Positions 8,909 through 18,081 of a DNA stretch of 64,000 bases are shown here, piece by piece. The stretch is taken from contig CP014773.1 of the NCBI GenBank assembly GCA_001596135.1, positions 2,542,001-2,606,000 of the forward strand, read 5' to 3'. The stretch's first letter is position 1, and each line of letters opens with the position of its first letter. The notes beneath the pieces were generated by a model. The model saw only the letters and a program-made list of their open reading frames with translations, was not told the DNA's origin and made no database searches. The DNA is from Mucilaginibacter sp. PAMC 26640. Lineage in GTDB: Bacteria > Bacteroidota > Bacteroidia > Sphingobacteriales > Sphingobacteriaceae. A program made the translations under genes and the position numbers.

Positions 8909-9655
8909 ATGCTTAAAGAGCCAAAAGAAAAACGGACATTAAAACAAAACTTGCTACTGGCCTCATCTACGGCATTTGTAGCCGGTATCACCGATGTGGT
9001 GGGCGTGCTGGCGTTTTTAGCTTTTACATCAAACATTACCGGCCACGTAGCTAACCTGGCAAAAAACATCATCGAACAAAATTTTCAGTCAATACTGGTA
9101 TTCGGATTCTGGTTGTTTATGTTTCTACTGGGGGCCTTTGTATCCAACTTCATCGTAAAATCTTTACAGCATGTGAGTTATTACCGGGCACACTCGGCAC
9201 CTATCATACTCGAGATCTTTGTATTGCTGTTTATCGCTTTTTATGGCAACAGCTTTTACAAAGAAACTTCTCAGGAACGTGAAATTGTAATTGGTGCCTT
9301 ACTGTTTGCCATGGGTTTACAAAATAGCCTGGTATCCAACATCTCTGGCGGATTGATCAAATCCACTCACCTTACCGGTCTTTTTACAGATCTGGGCAGC
9401 GAACTTGCCGACTGGATGCATCCAAAAACGGCCGAAAGCCAGGAGGTGAAAAATAAAATTTATGTCAGGCTAACCATCCTTGCATTTTTTATTTTCGGCG
9501 GTCTGGTAGGCGGTTATTTTTTTAATATTTACCAATTTAAGATCTTTTATTTTTTACCTGTAATACTGCTTACCATATTATATTATGATATGGTCCCATT
9601 TATATGGTACCGGATCACCAGATTGTTTATCAGCAATAAAAAATCAATTACTTAG
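8909..9655 (+). CDS. YoaK/DUF1275-family membrane protein
   Basis: 248 residues with about six membrane segments and the features of the YoaK (DUF1275) family: an N-terminal AFVAGITDVVGVLAF segment, the SNITGHVANLA motif, and the internally repeated GLQNSLVSNISGG...THLTGLFTDLG motif, whose two GH/TG-containing halves reflect an internal duplication. The transport or other role of this family is not established. A charged cytosolic linker (residues ~170-185) separates the last two helices. Convergent with pruA. Confidence 0.8.
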   Translation: MLKEPKEKRTLKQNLLLASSTAFVAGITDVVGVLAFLAFTSNITGHVANLAKNIIEQNFQSILVFGFWLFMFLLGAFVSNFIVKSLQHVSYYRAHSAPIILEIFVLLFIAFYGNSFYKETSQEREIVIGALLFAMGLQNSLVSNISGGLIKSTHLTGLFTDLGSELADWMHPKTAESQEVKNKIYVRLTILAFFIFGGLVGGYFFNIYQFKIFYFLPVILLTILYYDMVPFIWYRITRLFISNKKSIT

Positions 9656-9704
9656 TGTATTGCCGGTAATTTGAACCGGACGAATTGGAGCTATAGTATA
9701 ATAA

Positions 9705-9729
9705 AGCCCGGCTTTAGCAAAGCCGGGCT
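9705..9729. terminator. perfect 11-bp hairpin between convergent genes
   Basis: AGCCCGGCTTT (9705-9715), 3-nt loop, AAAGCCGGGCT (9719-9729), centrally placed between the converging YoaK-like gene and pruA. No T-run on either side; a bidirectional terminator is the likely role. Confidence 0.55.
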
Positions 9730-9794
9730 AATATGTCAGTCAATTGTTTCACAAAAGTCTAACCATAATTAAGGAAGAGCCAATGGACTCAGGT

Positions 9795-11432
9795 CTACAT
9801 TTCTTTCTGCAAGAACGGATACCTGTAATCTTTTGGTGAATCAAAGGTTTCTTTGATAGTTCTTGGAGATACCCAACGCAGAAGGTTGATCATAGATCCG
9901 GCTTTGTCATTGGTGCCGCTACCGCGTGCACCGCCGAATGGCTGCTGACCCACTACCGCACCTGTTGGTTTATCATTGATGTAGAAGTTACCTGCTGCAT
10001 TGCGCAGTTTGTAAGTGGCATCTGCAATGGCATACCGATCCTGGGATAATACCGCACCAGTTAGTGCGTAGATAGATGTTTGATCGATAATGCTCAGTGT
10101 TGCGTCCCATTGATCATCTTCGTAAACGTAAACCGTTAATACAGGTCCGAAGAGTTCTTCGCACATGGTTACATAGTAAGGGTCTTGCACCTGTAATACT
10201 GTAGGCTCTACAAACCAGCCCTGAGTTTTATCATAGTTGCCACCGGCAATAAGCTCAACGCCTTCGTCTTTTTTGGCTGCATCAATATATTTAGCAAGTT
10301 TATCAAAGCTTACCTCGCTGATAACCGCATTAACAAAATTTTCAAAATCTTCAACCGGGCCAATTTTAAAGGTAGCGATTTCGCGCTGTACATGCTCTTT
10401 TACAGCAGGCCACAGGCTTGCCGGGATATAAGCACGGGAAGCGGCAGAACATTTTTGTCCCTGGTATTCAAAAGCGCCACGTAATAAAGCAACCGCTACA
10501 GCATCAGCATTGGCGCTTGGGTGGGCAAGTACAAAATCTTTACCACCGGTTTCACCAACAATGCGCGGGTAGGTTTTATATTTATGGATGTTAGTACCAA
10601 TGGTTTGCCAGATATGCTGGAAAACTTTAGTAGAACCTGTAAAGTGGATGCCTGCAAAATCCGGGTGGTTGAACACAACCTCGCCAACTTCAGGTCCGTC
10701 TGCGTAGATCAGATTGATTACACCATCAGGTACACCGGCTTCTTTAAAAATTTGCATGATCACGTTTGCCGCATATACTTGCGTATCGGCAGGTTTCCAT
10801 ACAACAACGTTGCCCATCATAGCAGCTGATGCAGGCAGGTTACCGGCAATAGCGGTAAAGTTGAAAGGGGTAAGGGCGAATACAAACCCCTCTAAAGGGC
10901 GCTGCTCCAAACGGTTCCAGACACCTTTGCCGGATACTGGCGGCTGCTGCGCGTAGATCTCCGTCATATACTGCACGTTAAACCGCAGAAAATCGATCAG
11001 TTCACAGGCTGCATCAATTTCTGCCTGGTATGCATTTTTGCTTTGGCCCAGCATGGTTGCTGCGTTGATGGTAGCACGGTAAGGGCCGGCTATCAGTTCT
11101 GCAGCCTTTAAAAATATTGCTGCACGCTGTTCCCATGGCAAGTTCTCCCAGTCGGCTTTTGCAGCAAGGGCTGCATCGATTGCGGCATTTACGTGGGTTT
11201 TATCACCATAGTGGAACACGCCCAGCAGGTGTTTATGATCATGTGGTGGGCGAAGCTCTACCAGTTTCCCGGTGCGTACTTCCTCGCCGCCAATGTACAT
11301 GGGTATATCCAGTTGCTGTGCGCGGGCTTCGGTTAAAGCCGCCTTCAGCGCTGCACGTTCCAAACTGCGCGGGCCGTAATTTAAAACAGGCTCATTTACA
11401 GGTGCAGGAACATTAAAAAATCCTTTAAGCAT
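9795..11432 (-). CDS. pruA: L-glutamate gamma-semialdehyde (P5C) dehydrogenase
   Basis: 545 residues, full-length P5C dehydrogenase of the stand-alone type. Aldehyde dehydrogenase signatures are intact: general base E294 (VGETGGKDF) and nucleophile C328 (YQGQKCSAASR), with the NAD-binding FTGSTKVF stretch before them. It oxidises glutamate semialdehyde (from proline or ornithine) to glutamate. No proline dehydrogenase fusion or neighbour is present, so the first proline-degrading enzyme is elsewhere. The start ATG gives the N-terminal helix (MLKGFFNVPAPVNEPV) typical of the family. Confidence 0.93.
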   Translation of the reverse strand: MLKGFFNVPAPVNEPVLNYGPRSLERAALKAALTEARAQQLDIPMYIGGEEVRTGKLVELRPPHDHKHLLGVFHYGDKTHVNAAIDAALAAKADWENLPWEQRAAIFLKAAELIAGPYRATINAATMLGQSKNAYQAEIDAACELIDFLRFNVQYMTEIYAQQPPVSGKGVWNRLEQRPLEGFVFALTPFNFTAIAGNLPASAAMMGNVVVWKPADTQVYAANVIMQIFKEAGVPDGVINLIYADGPEVGEVVFNHPDFAGIHFTGSTKVFQHIWQTIGTNIHKYKTYPRIVGETGGKDFVLAHPSANADAVAVALLRGAFEYQGQKCSAASRAYIPASLWPAVKEHVQREIATFKIGPVEDFENFVNAVISEVSFDKLAKYIDAAKKDEGVELIAGGNYDKTQGWFVEPTVLQVQDPYYVTMCEELFGPVLTVYVYEDDQWDATLSIIDQTSIYALTGAVLSQDRYAIADATYKLRNAAGNFYINDKPTGAVVGQQPFGGARGSGTNDKAGSMINLLRWVSPRTIKETFDSPKDYRYPFLQKEM

Positions 11433-11573
11433 AGGTGAATAATTTAAAGGTGCAAAGATAAGCGGAAATGTGCAGAAGTGCGAATGTAGAGATCTGCCGG
11501 TTGTGTTTGTGACGGGGGGATAGCAGTTGGCGATAATGTGTTTAAGTTAGATTGGTTTTCTGCCATTTCTGCC

Positions 11574-11820
11574 GTTGTTGGTGTCTTTCCTAAGTTGTTG
11601 GTGTCTTTTCGCCGTTGTTGGTGTTTTCGCCAACAGCCATCAGGACGGTCACCGCTATGCAGTCACTAGTGTGATGCCGCCGTTGTTGGTGTTTTCACCA
11701 TTGCCTATCAGGACGGTCGCCGCCATGCAGCCACTATGTATGATTTTCAACAACGGCGGTGATACCATTCGGGGATTTGCACTCGCTGGCCTACATGGCC
11801 AGTTGTTGGTGACAACACCA
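11574..11820. repeat. cluster of GTTGTTGGTGT repeats with a duplicated 68-bp unit
   Basis: Copies of GTTGTTGGTGT start at 11574, 11594 and 11614 (exactly 20 bp apart) and at 11682, with a related copy at 11802. From 11614 a 68-bp unit is repeated at 11682; within it the 30-bp stretches 11639-11668 and 11707-11736 differ at only three positions. The second unit is closed by an inverted copy: CCGCCGTTGTTG (11677-11688) and CAACAACGGCGG (11748-11759). No credible gene overlaps it. The rest of the 11433-11932 gap holds nothing else I recognise. Confidence 0.7.
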
Positions 11821-11932
11821 CGAACAAAGCCGTTTCCATTCAATACCCCTAATAGGTGTAGCAATTACTCCGAATACCAAAACATTGTGCCTTATAGTAG
11901 GTTTATTGGGAAATTAATTAATCAAATACCCC

Positions 11933-12103
11933 ATGAAAAAAATCTATCTTCCTTCGTTTTTGCTGGCCATTTTATTATTGAGCGGCTGCTCAGTTATCGG
12001 CGGCATTTTTAAAGCCGGTGCTGTTACTGCTATAATTGGTGTAATTATAGTTATAGCTTTAATTTTCTGGATCATTTCCATGTTTAGAGGCAAAAACCAG
12101 TAA
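11933..12103 (+). CDS. small lipoprotein with one membrane helix
   Basis: 56 residues read directly: a lysine-starting signal peptide with lipobox LLSGC (lipidated Cys19), then a short linker and a strongly hydrophobic helix (about residues 29-50) ending in FRGKNQ. Short proteins of this shape recur in Bacteroidota genomes and are often mislabelled phosphatidate cytidylyltransferase; no catalytic motif supports that. The TAA at 12101-12103 is two bases before the ATG of the AI-2E transporter gene, so the two are translated from one message. Confidence 0.75.
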   Translation: MKKIYLPSFLLAILLLSGCSVIGGIFKAGAVTAIIGVIIVIALIFWIISMFRGKNQ

Positions 12104-12105
12104 TC

Positions 12106-13227
12106 ATGGATATTGCTCAATTTAAAACGCTGCCGTTTTACTTAAAACTGGCCTGTGTACTGTTTAGCCTCATCTCGCTTGTCTACATTGTCATCGTTGC
12201 TAAAGAGATCCTGTCGCCGCTGATTTTTTCCAGTTTGTTTGCCATTTTATTGTTGCCGCTGGCGCAATTTTTAGAGTTTAAGGTCAGACTGCCCCGTAGC
12301 GCAGCCTCTATGTTATCGGTATTAATGCTTTTAGGTGCTATCGGTTTAATTTTATACGTTATTGGTTCTCAAATCTCTGGATTGGCGAAAGACTGGCCCC
12401 AGTTTCAGCTACAGCTTACCAAATCAGTGGAGTCAATTCAGGATTGGGTAACTAACACTTTCCATGTAGATGCCCGTAAACAATTGACGTACGTTGATAC
12501 GGCTAAAAGCAAAATTATGGAGTCGGGCAGTTCGGTAGTGGGTGCAACGTTGTTGTCGCTTTCCGGCATACTACTGTTTTTGGTATTTACCTTTATTTAT
12601 ACCTTCTTCTTTTTGCTTTATCGCAAACTCATCATGCGGTTTTTTGAATCGGTATTTTTAGATGAGAATAAAAGCCTGGTGCATGAAATTGTAGAGCAGG
12701 TACAGTATATCATCCGTAAATACATCATCGGTTTATTGATTGAGATGGGTATTGTTGCGGGGGTTGTTTGCCTGGTGTTTTGGGCGCTGGGCATCAAGTA
12801 TGCGATATTACTTGGGCTCATAACGGGATTGTTCAACATCATACCTTATATCGGTATTTTTACCGCTTTGGTCATCAGCGCGCTGGTAACCTTTGCAACA
12901 GCTACCGTTGTAAGTAAAGTACTGTTGGTGGTTATTACCCTTGTTGTAGTGCATCTAATTGACAGTAATGTATTACTGCCGCTGGTTGTAGGCTCTAAGG
13001 TGAGAATAAACGCCCTGATTACTGTATTAGGCGTAATTATGGGTGAAATGATCTGGGGGATTCCCGGGATGTTCTTATCCATTCCCGTTATAGCGGTAAT
13101 GAAGATTATTTTCGACCGGGTGGAGAGCCTCAAATCCTGGGGTATTATCCTGGGTGACGAGGAGCATAAGCAAAACCGCCTTGCCCAAAAGATGACCACC
13201 AAACGGCAAAAAATTGTTAAGGAATAG
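12106..13227 (+). CDS. AI-2E/PerM-family transporter
   Basis: 373 residues of the AI-2E exporter (PerM, UPF0118) family: an N-terminal helix pair, an extracytoplasmic amphipathic region (about residues 85-150), then the conserved membrane block with LGLITGLFNIIPYIG, an L-P-L-V-V-G-S motif region (HLIDSNVLLPLVVGSK) and the GEMIWGIPGMFLSIP signature. The substrate is unknown; some homologues move sodium/protons or signalling molecules. Second gene of a two-gene operon behind the small lipoprotein. Confidence 0.85.
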   Translation: MDIAQFKTLPFYLKLACVLFSLISLVYIVIVAKEILSPLIFSSLFAILLLPLAQFLEFKVRLPRSAASMLSVLMLLGAIGLILYVIGSQISGLAKDWPQFQLQLTKSVESIQDWVTNTFHVDARKQLTYVDTAKSKIMESGSSVVGATLLSLSGILLFLVFTFIYTFFFLLYRKLIMRFFESVFLDENKSLVHEIVEQVQYIIRKYIIGLLIEMGIVAGVVCLVFWALGIKYAILLGLITGLFNIIPYIGIFTALVISALVTFATATVVSKVLLVVITLVVVHLIDSNVLLPLVVGSKVRINALITVLGVIMGEMIWGIPGMFLSIPVIAVMKIIFDRVESLKSWGIILGDEEHKQNRLAQKMTTKRQKIVKE

Positions 13228-13271
13228 TGTTAATGATATTCGTTTAAGCGAAAAAATTTAGTCTATTAAAT

Positions 13272-13303
13272 GCCCGGTCAGCACAGCAGGCCGGGCTTTT
13301 TTT
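13272..13303 (+). terminator. intrinsic terminator of the AI-2E transporter operon
   Basis: GCCCGG (13272-13277) pairs with CCGGGC (13291-13296), followed by seven T residues. Confidence 0.75.
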
Positions 13304-13361
13304 ATCGTAAAATTCTACCAATCGCTTTGACCTATTGCAGGACACTTAAATTTTTGGCAAC

Positions 13362-13398
13362 AAAAAAGCCCGGTTCGCTGTCGAACCGGGCTTTTTTT
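13362..13398. terminator. bidirectional intrinsic terminator
   Basis: A perfect 10-bp stem (GCCCGGTTCG 13368-13377; CGAACCGGGC 13382-13391) flanked by six A residues on the left and seven T residues on the right, so it can act in both directions. It sits 14 bp past the stop of the small membrane gene on the minus strand and behind the AI-2E operon. Confidence 0.8.
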
Positions 13399-13412
13399 AT
13401 ATAGTGGTAATG

Positions 13413-13571
13413 TTACACCACGGTTGTATCTTTTCTTAGCAGGCCAAGCACGAATGCGATAATGGCAATCACTAATAAAATGTGGATTAAACCGCCTGCA
13501 GCGTAGGCAAATGTGCTTATAGCCCATCCAATTATAAGGATAACTGCTACGATGTACAATAATGATCTCAT
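13413..13571 (-). CDS. Lmo0937-family small membrane protein
   Basis: 52 residues read from the minus strand (ATG at 13571, TAA at 13413): MRSLLYIVAVILIIGWA, a short FAYAAGGLIH turn, a second hydrophobic helix and the cationic end LLRKDTTVV. This two-helix pattern matches the Lmo0937 small membrane protein family, whose function is unknown and which is often linked to envelope stress. Its own terminator follows at 13362-13398. Confidence 0.75.
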   Translation of the reverse strand: MRSLLYIVAVILIIGWAISTFAYAAGGLIHILLVIAIIAFVLGLLRKDTTVV

Positions 13572-13747
13572 GGTTATATGTTTTAGTTTGTTAGTAGATG
13601 TTTGATCATTTGCAAAACTGATACCATTAGGTAAAAAGGTCGCTAATTATTCGCAAACCACTGTAGTTAGCTAAAAGTTGTAAGGTAATCTGGACTATTA
13701 TGTACGATAACACGACACCTAACCGCGATATCAATTGTTTATGAAAA

Positions 13748-14845
13748 TTACTCCAGCAGCTTCTTAAAAAAGGCGGTTGCCTGGTCGGCCATCACTGCGT
13801 GGTCTTCTACACTTGGGTGGCCGCCACAACCGTGGGCTTCCATTGGAGGGAAAAAGAAAACTTGTGCCGGTTTGCTTTTTGGATAGGCCGCATTTATTTT
13901 ATCCCTCACTGCAGTAATGCAGTCTTCCAGCAATTTGGCATTTTGGAACTTTACCATAGGGCTGCTTAAAAGGGCTATCCGCGCGTTGGGGTATTTGGAT
14001 TTGACTAGTTTTACGAATTTCACATAAGTTGCCGTAAACTCAACCGCATCGAAGGGTTTGCGGGGCCGTTTGCCGTCGCCATTACTGAAATCATTGGTGC
14101 CGAGGGCAATGCTTACGACTTTTGGGCTGTAAGTGCTAAAGTCCCACAGCAAGGGCGTGTTGTCCTGGAAATTTACCTTTTCATACACCTGTGGCATGGT
14201 GGGTGCGTCGCTGTTCCAGTTGCGGTAAACGCCAATGCCGCTAACACTGCTCAGCATGTAATTTGCACCCAGCTTACGCGCCAAACGCGGACCGTAAGCC
14301 ATATAGGCATTATGCTGATCATGGTAGTCGCCGGTGCCGCAAGGTATATCGCTGGCATCAGCTGCCGCACCACAGGTTATACTGTTACCAATAAACTCGA
14401 TGAGTGAAGCTTTGCTTGGTTTGAGGGATTTGATGTGTTCCGCGGCAATTTTACTAATGAGAATGGCTCCGGTGGCTGCCTCGGTACATTTATAGATCCA
14501 GACCTCATGCTTGCCTGCCGTTGGTGCAATGATAGTAATTGGCTCTTTAGGATTGCCTTCCACGCGGATCCGCTTTTGATAAACACCATCCAGTTCGTAC
14601 TGCAGGTAACTGTGGGCGTGTTCATCTGGCAGTGAGGTATATATTTTACAGGTTGTGCCCTCAAAACTAAACCCAAAATGCACGGCGGAACTGATGAGTT
14701 CCAGCTCTTTATTAGCATTATAATAATACCTGCCGTAAGGATTTAGTTTTTTAGCCGTCAGCGTATCGGTTTGATCTGCGCCGGCAAAGGCTGTACTGAT
14801 AAACAAGGGGGCGCAAAATAGCAGCAAGTAGTATTTAAGCTTCAT
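13748..14845 (-). CDS. secreted SGNH esterase, carbohydrate esterase family 2-like
   Basis: 365 residues: signal peptide (1-21, cleavage after FAGA region), an N-terminal beta-sandwich domain (~30-140) and a C-terminal SGNH hydrolase domain starting with IGNSITCG (nucleophile S155), with LGTNDF and a final GGHPSVEDH carrying the catalytic His. The two-domain order and the GNSITCG block are those of CE2 acetyl esterases that deacetylate plant polysaccharides such as xylan or glucomannan. Exported to periplasm or surface. It is followed downstream by nothing in the same direction; a second, unrelated SGNH gene precedes it. Confidence 0.8.
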   Translation of the reverse strand: MKLKYYLLLFCAPLFISTAFAGADQTDTLTAKKLNPYGRYYYNANKELELISSAVHFGFSFEGTTCKIYTSLPDEHAHSYLQYELDGVYQKRIRVEGNPKEPITIIAPTAGKHEVWIYKCTEAATGAILISKIAAEHIKSLKPSKASLIEFIGNSITCGAAADASDIPCGTGDYHDQHNAYMAYGPRLARKLGANYMLSSVSGIGVYRNWNSDAPTMPQVYEKVNFQDNTPLLWDFSTYSPKVVSIALGTNDFSNGDGKRPRKPFDAVEFTATYVKFVKLVKSKYPNARIALLSSPMVKFQNAKLLEDCITAVRDKINAAYPKSKPAQVFFFPPMEAHGCGGHPSVEDHAVMADQATAFFKKLLE

Positions 14846-14963
14846 ATATTATAATCTTGTATACAAGTAATTGACTGTGCAAGATAAAAAATGAAAGCCG
14901 GGTTTAGTCATTTATATATCAGCTTAGCAAAGAGTGGAATACTTTAGCGTATGTTGCAGGTCT

Positions 14964-15521
14964 CTAGATCAAAACACTCTTCAACACCGGCCATACTAAA
15001 TCCGCCACTATTTTATAACCTGCTGCGGATGGATGCACCCGGTCCCAGAGGTTTAAATGCTTTTTACCGGCAACGCCTTCTAATAAGAACGGAACCAGTG
15101 CCATGTGATTTGCTTCCGCCAATTTGCGATAGATGGCGCTGAATTCGATGGCGATCTGCCCGCCTAAAAAAGCTGGGATCTCCATGCCCAGTAATACCAA
15201 CCTGGCGTCAGGATATTTAGCTTTTACTTTGTTAATGATGGCCTGGAGATTTAGTTCTATAGTACCCGGTGCTACCCCGCGGCGAATATCATTGATCCCC
15301 AGTTCCAGGAAAAAAACATCCACCTGCCGGGTTAACCAGTGGTCTATGCGGCTGCGGCCGCCGCTTGTGGTATCACCGCTTAAACCGGCATTGATAATCT
15401 GGTAGGGCAGGGTTTCTGATCTTATTTTTTCGTTAATAAGTGCCGGGAAAGATTCTGTAGATGAATTGGCAAGCCCATACCCTGCAGTAAGGCTATCTCC
15501 CAAGAATAAGATCTGTTGCAT
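14964..15521 (-). CDS. cytoplasmic SGNH/GDSL esterase, TesA-like arylesterase
   Basis: 185 residues, single SGNH domain with block I G8-D9-S10 (LGDSLTAGYG), oxyanion Gly in GLSGDT, block III G75-I-N77-D and block V D160-x2-H163 (WDRVHPS). Size and motif order match TesA-like multifunctional acyl hydrolases. Unlike most TesA proteins it has no signal peptide, as the catalytic block begins at residue 8, so it is probably cytoplasmic. Natural substrate unknown. Confidence 0.85.
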   Translation of the reverse strand: MQQILFLGDSLTAGYGLANSSTESFPALINEKIRSETLPYQIINAGLSGDTTSGGRSRIDHWLTRQVDVFFLELGINDIRRGVAPGTIELNLQAIINKVKAKYPDARLVLLGMEIPAFLGGQIAIEFSAIYRKLAEANHMALVPFLLEGVAGKKHLNLWDRVHPSAAGYKIVADLVWPVLKSVLI

Positions 15522-15591
15522 TAATTAGGAACAGCGTGATTGCAGAGATGTTTTATGGAAGGCACCTACCTTTTTGCTATCGGATTTTAGC

Positions 15592-15930
15592 TTAAATTTG
15601 CCACATTCCCGGATGTTCGCGGAAGTGTGTAATGTTTTCAATGATCTCCTGAACCTCATCTGATGACAGGTCTTCATTACCATCCGCAGTATAGGTAAAT
15701 AATTTTCCCGGGCTTTCAAATGTGATATAGCCCATGTAATTTTTACTTGTTTTCTTGTCAAGCAACAATTCTTTTTCTTTTATTTTGATCATGGACGCAT
15801 CCTCAAATCCCACATCGCGATAAACGTTGTAAGTATAAGTGAGTACAGGGTGGCCGTTCACATGCCCATCCGTGTTGGGGATGATCATCACGGGTAAATC
15901 AGACCCGACGGTGAAAAATATAGGTCCCAT
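15592..15930 (-). CDS. conserved hypothetical protein
   Basis: 112 residues, no signal peptide or membrane helix: begins MGPIFFTVGSDLPVMIIPN and continues with beta-strand-like segments and an acidic helix (DLSSDEVQEIIENITHF). No family is recognised. The reading frame is better supported than the opposing one over the same bases because it has a compact ATG start and a protein-like composition. It sits divergently from the small gene at 16025. Confidence 0.5.
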   Translation of the reverse strand: MGPIFFTVGSDLPVMIIPNTDGHVNGHPVLTYTYNVYRDVGFEDASMIKIKEKELLLDKKTSKNYMGYITFESPGKLFTYTADGNEDLSSDEVQEIIENITHFREHPGMWQI

Positions 15931-16024
15931 TGCTTTGATTATTTATTTACCAACATCGGATAATTTAAATAGTTTCACTCCTTTCAGTTATAAATGGTTG
16001 TGGAAATTTTTATTTTTATCAATT

Positions 16025-16300
16025 ATGATGCCTTTTAAATTGACTGACAACCTTGTGCTTACTATCGAAGCTAATGAGCAGAAAGTCCGGCTGGTTATCA
16101 CCAATGGTAACATTGAGCTGGCCTGCCGTAAGGCGACAAAAGCAAGCATTAAGCAATTTCTTAAATCTACAACAGAAAAGCTCTTTAATGGCAGGCTGCA
16201 GTTGCACAAGCATAGCAATGTTTTGGCTATCATTTTAAAAGGAGATATGGTAGGCGAAATTGATCCGGCAGCATTTGAGCAGATGCTGAACCTGGATTAA
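16025..16300 (+). CDS. small hypothetical protein
   Basis: 91 residues from the first of two adjacent ATGs (MMPFKLTDN); the longer frame reaching back to 15839 is rejected because it would run through the divergent gene. The protein has alternating strands (LVLTIEANEQKVRLVITNGNIEL) and a lysine-rich helix (KATKASIKQFLKSTTEKLF). Soluble, no recognised family. It is convergent with the XRE regulator, with an 18-bp gap. Confidence 0.5.
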   Translation: MMPFKLTDNLVLTIEANEQKVRLVITNGNIELACRKATKASIKQFLKSTTEKLFNGRLQLHKHSNVLAIILKGDMVGEIDPAAFEQMLNLD

Positions 16301-16318
16301 TTATTGATTACAAAGAGA

Positions 16319-16675
16319 TTAACCTGCCTGTTGCCGGGGTAGGCTAAGTTTAATTTCCTGCATTTCCAGCTCGTAGGCGCGCATACGTGCATGGAGGATA
16401 TCTACTTCCGTACGCAGCATTTGAATTTCAGTAATAAGTTTGGCCGATTCGGGTTTGTGGATGTTTTTTTCGCCGGTGCCGAGGATGAGCCATTCTGGTG
16501 AGTATTTCAGCTGAAAACAAAGCTTACGGATCAGGTAATAGCTGATGTCCTGCTTTTTATTGATCACCTTGCTGATGAAACCCTGGTCTACACCAATAGC
16601 GTTTGCAAGAGCTAGCTGCCCGCCGTGCTCTTTAACAATAACTTTTATCCGTTTTACAACTGCGTCATCAGACAT
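16319..16675 (-). CDS. XRE-type helix-turn-helix protein with C-terminal coiled coil
   Basis: 118 residues. The N-terminal half is a Cro/XRE-like helix-turn-helix (about residues 8-62: GGQLALANAIGVDQGFISKVIN); the C-terminal part (75-110) is a heptad-patterned helix (ITEIQMLRTEVDILHARMRAYELEMQEIK) likely to mediate dimerisation. The ORF's context gives no target. It is transcribed divergently from nothing and lies behind the MBL-rhodanese gene on the same strand. Confidence 0.7.
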   Translation of the reverse strand: MSDDAVVKRIKVIVKEHGGQLALANAIGVDQGFISKVINKKQDISYYLIRKLCFQLKYSPEWLILGTGEKNIHKPESAKLITEIQMLRTEVDILHARMRAYELEMQEIKLSLPRQQAG

Positions 16676-16749
16676 GATGGGTGCAATTATACAGAAATTT
16701 ATTAATCAGTTCATAGATATCCAATAAGGCTATCGTTAATCACCATTAA

Positions 16750-18081
16750 CTAAAATTCTTTCACGGCCTCGCTTAGGTCAAACACCGGTACTTCCGTGAT
16801 TTTGGCTGCGATGATACTGGCCGCTGCTGCCGAGCGATAACCCGCTGCACAATGTACAACAATGGGCTTGTTACTGGGGATCTCCCCAATACGTTCACGC
16901 AATTCAGGCAGTGGAATAGTTAAAGCATCGCTAAAGATCTTACCAGTATTGATCTCCGCCCAGTTGCGCGCATCTATGATAGTGTAGTTAGCCGGATAAT
17001 TCTTAAAATCGTCCAGCTGGATATCAGGAGATGCAACCGTAGCACTTTCCGGCGTGAGTAAAGCCGCTTTGATATTGTTTTCGTACCCTATTTTGGCTGT
17101 TTTTTTAATCACCACGTCAAGGTCTTCTTCGGTGGCGGCAATGAGGTAAAACAATTCTTCGGCGCCAACTACCGATCCAAGCCAGGTCTCAAATTTTTCG
17201 CCATCCTGCAAATTGATGCTGGCTCTTACGTGGCCTTTACGGTATAACGAGCTTGTCCGGGTATCTACTACTAATATGTCGTCTTCCAGGCCGGTATCGT
17301 GATGAAGTTTCCTAACGCTCTTAACACTGTCGGCGAAATTAGGCGCGCCGGTTTTGTTTAGCTCCACATCGTAGCCAAAATATTTTGGCGCGAAGGGCTG
17401 ATCGGCCAGCAGGGTTTTTACGAACTTGAGCTCATCCATCAGTTGTAAAGCGTAATTATCACGCAGTTCCTTGCCGATGGTACTTTGCAGATCGGGGCTC
17501 ATGTTTTTGCCGCAGAGCGAACCGGGGCCATGCGCGGGGTATACCGTTACATCCTTAGGCAGCAACATCAGTTTGCCGCGCGTACTGTGGTACATAGCTT
17601 GCGCCAATTCTTCTTTTTTTGCAGTGATATTCCCTGCGCTTTCACGCAGATCTGGACGCCCTACATCGCCAACAAATAAGGTATCACCTGTAAATACAGC
17701 ACAATCTTTACCTTTCTCATCTTCTAACAGAATGCAAATCGAATCGGGCGAATGGCCTGGCGTGTTGATGGCTTTTAGTTTAATGTCATCCAGTGTAATT
17801 ACGTCTCCATCGTCAAATGTTTCATGCGGATAACCGGCACCGGTAAGTTTGCTTACATAGATAATTGCACCGGTGGTTTGATGAATCTCCAGGTGGGAAC
17901 TTACAAAATCGGCGTGGGGATGAGTTTCTATCACACCCAAAATATCGGCACTGTGGATCTCGGCAAAATCATAGTAAGGCTGCGGGTCGCGGGCCGGATC
18001 GATCACGATCATCCGCCCGTTGCGGATAATGGCGTAAGAAGCATGGGCCAGGCCCTTATCGTAAAACTGGTTAACTATCAT
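16750..18081 (-). CDS. MBL-fold hydrolase with two rhodanese domains (persulfide dioxygenase/CstB-like)
   Basis: 443 residues from the ATG at 18081 (an upstream TTG is less likely). Residues 1-~240 are an ETHE1-like metallo-beta-lactamase domain: H54-x-H56-x-D58 (THPHADFVSSH), TGDTLFVGDVGRPDL and YPAHGPGSLCG. Two rhodanese-like domains follow: the first (~265-345, VVDTRTSSLYRKGHVRA) has no active-site Cys visible and is probably degenerate; the second carries C411 in HCAAGYRS. The layout fits enzymes that oxidise persulfides and handle sulfane sulfur. Role in sulfide detoxification is inferred. Cytoplasmic. Confidence 0.82.
   Translation of the reverse strand: MIVNQFYDKGLAHASYAIIRNGRMIVIDPARDPQPYYDFAEIHSADILGVIETHPHADFVSSHLEIHQTTGAIIYVSKLTGAGYPHETFDDGDVITLDDIKLKAINTPGHSPDSICILLEDEKGKDCAVFTGDTLFVGDVGRPDLRESAGNITAKKEELAQAMYHSTRGKLMLLPKDVTVYPAHGPGSLCGKNMSPDLQSTIGKELRDNYALQLMDELKFVKTLLADQPFAPKYFGYDVELNKTGAPNFADSVKSVRKLHHDTGLEDDILVVDTRTSSLYRKGHVRASINLQDGEKFETWLGSVVGAEELFYLIAATEEDLDVVIKKTAKIGYENNIKAALLTPESATVASPDIQLDDFKNYPANYTIIDARNWAEINTGKIFSDALTIPLPELRERIGEIPSNKPIVVHCAAGYRSAAAASIIAAKITEVPVFDLSEAVKEF

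Noticed and set aside
13272..13391. One composite structure from the two terminators near 13.3-13.4 kb
   Set aside because: Each hairpin has its own T-run and serves a different gene, so they were kept separate.
15839..16024. N-terminal extension of the 16025-16300 gene
   Set aside because: It runs antisense through the divergent gene and has no protein-like conservation; the double ATG at 16025 is better.
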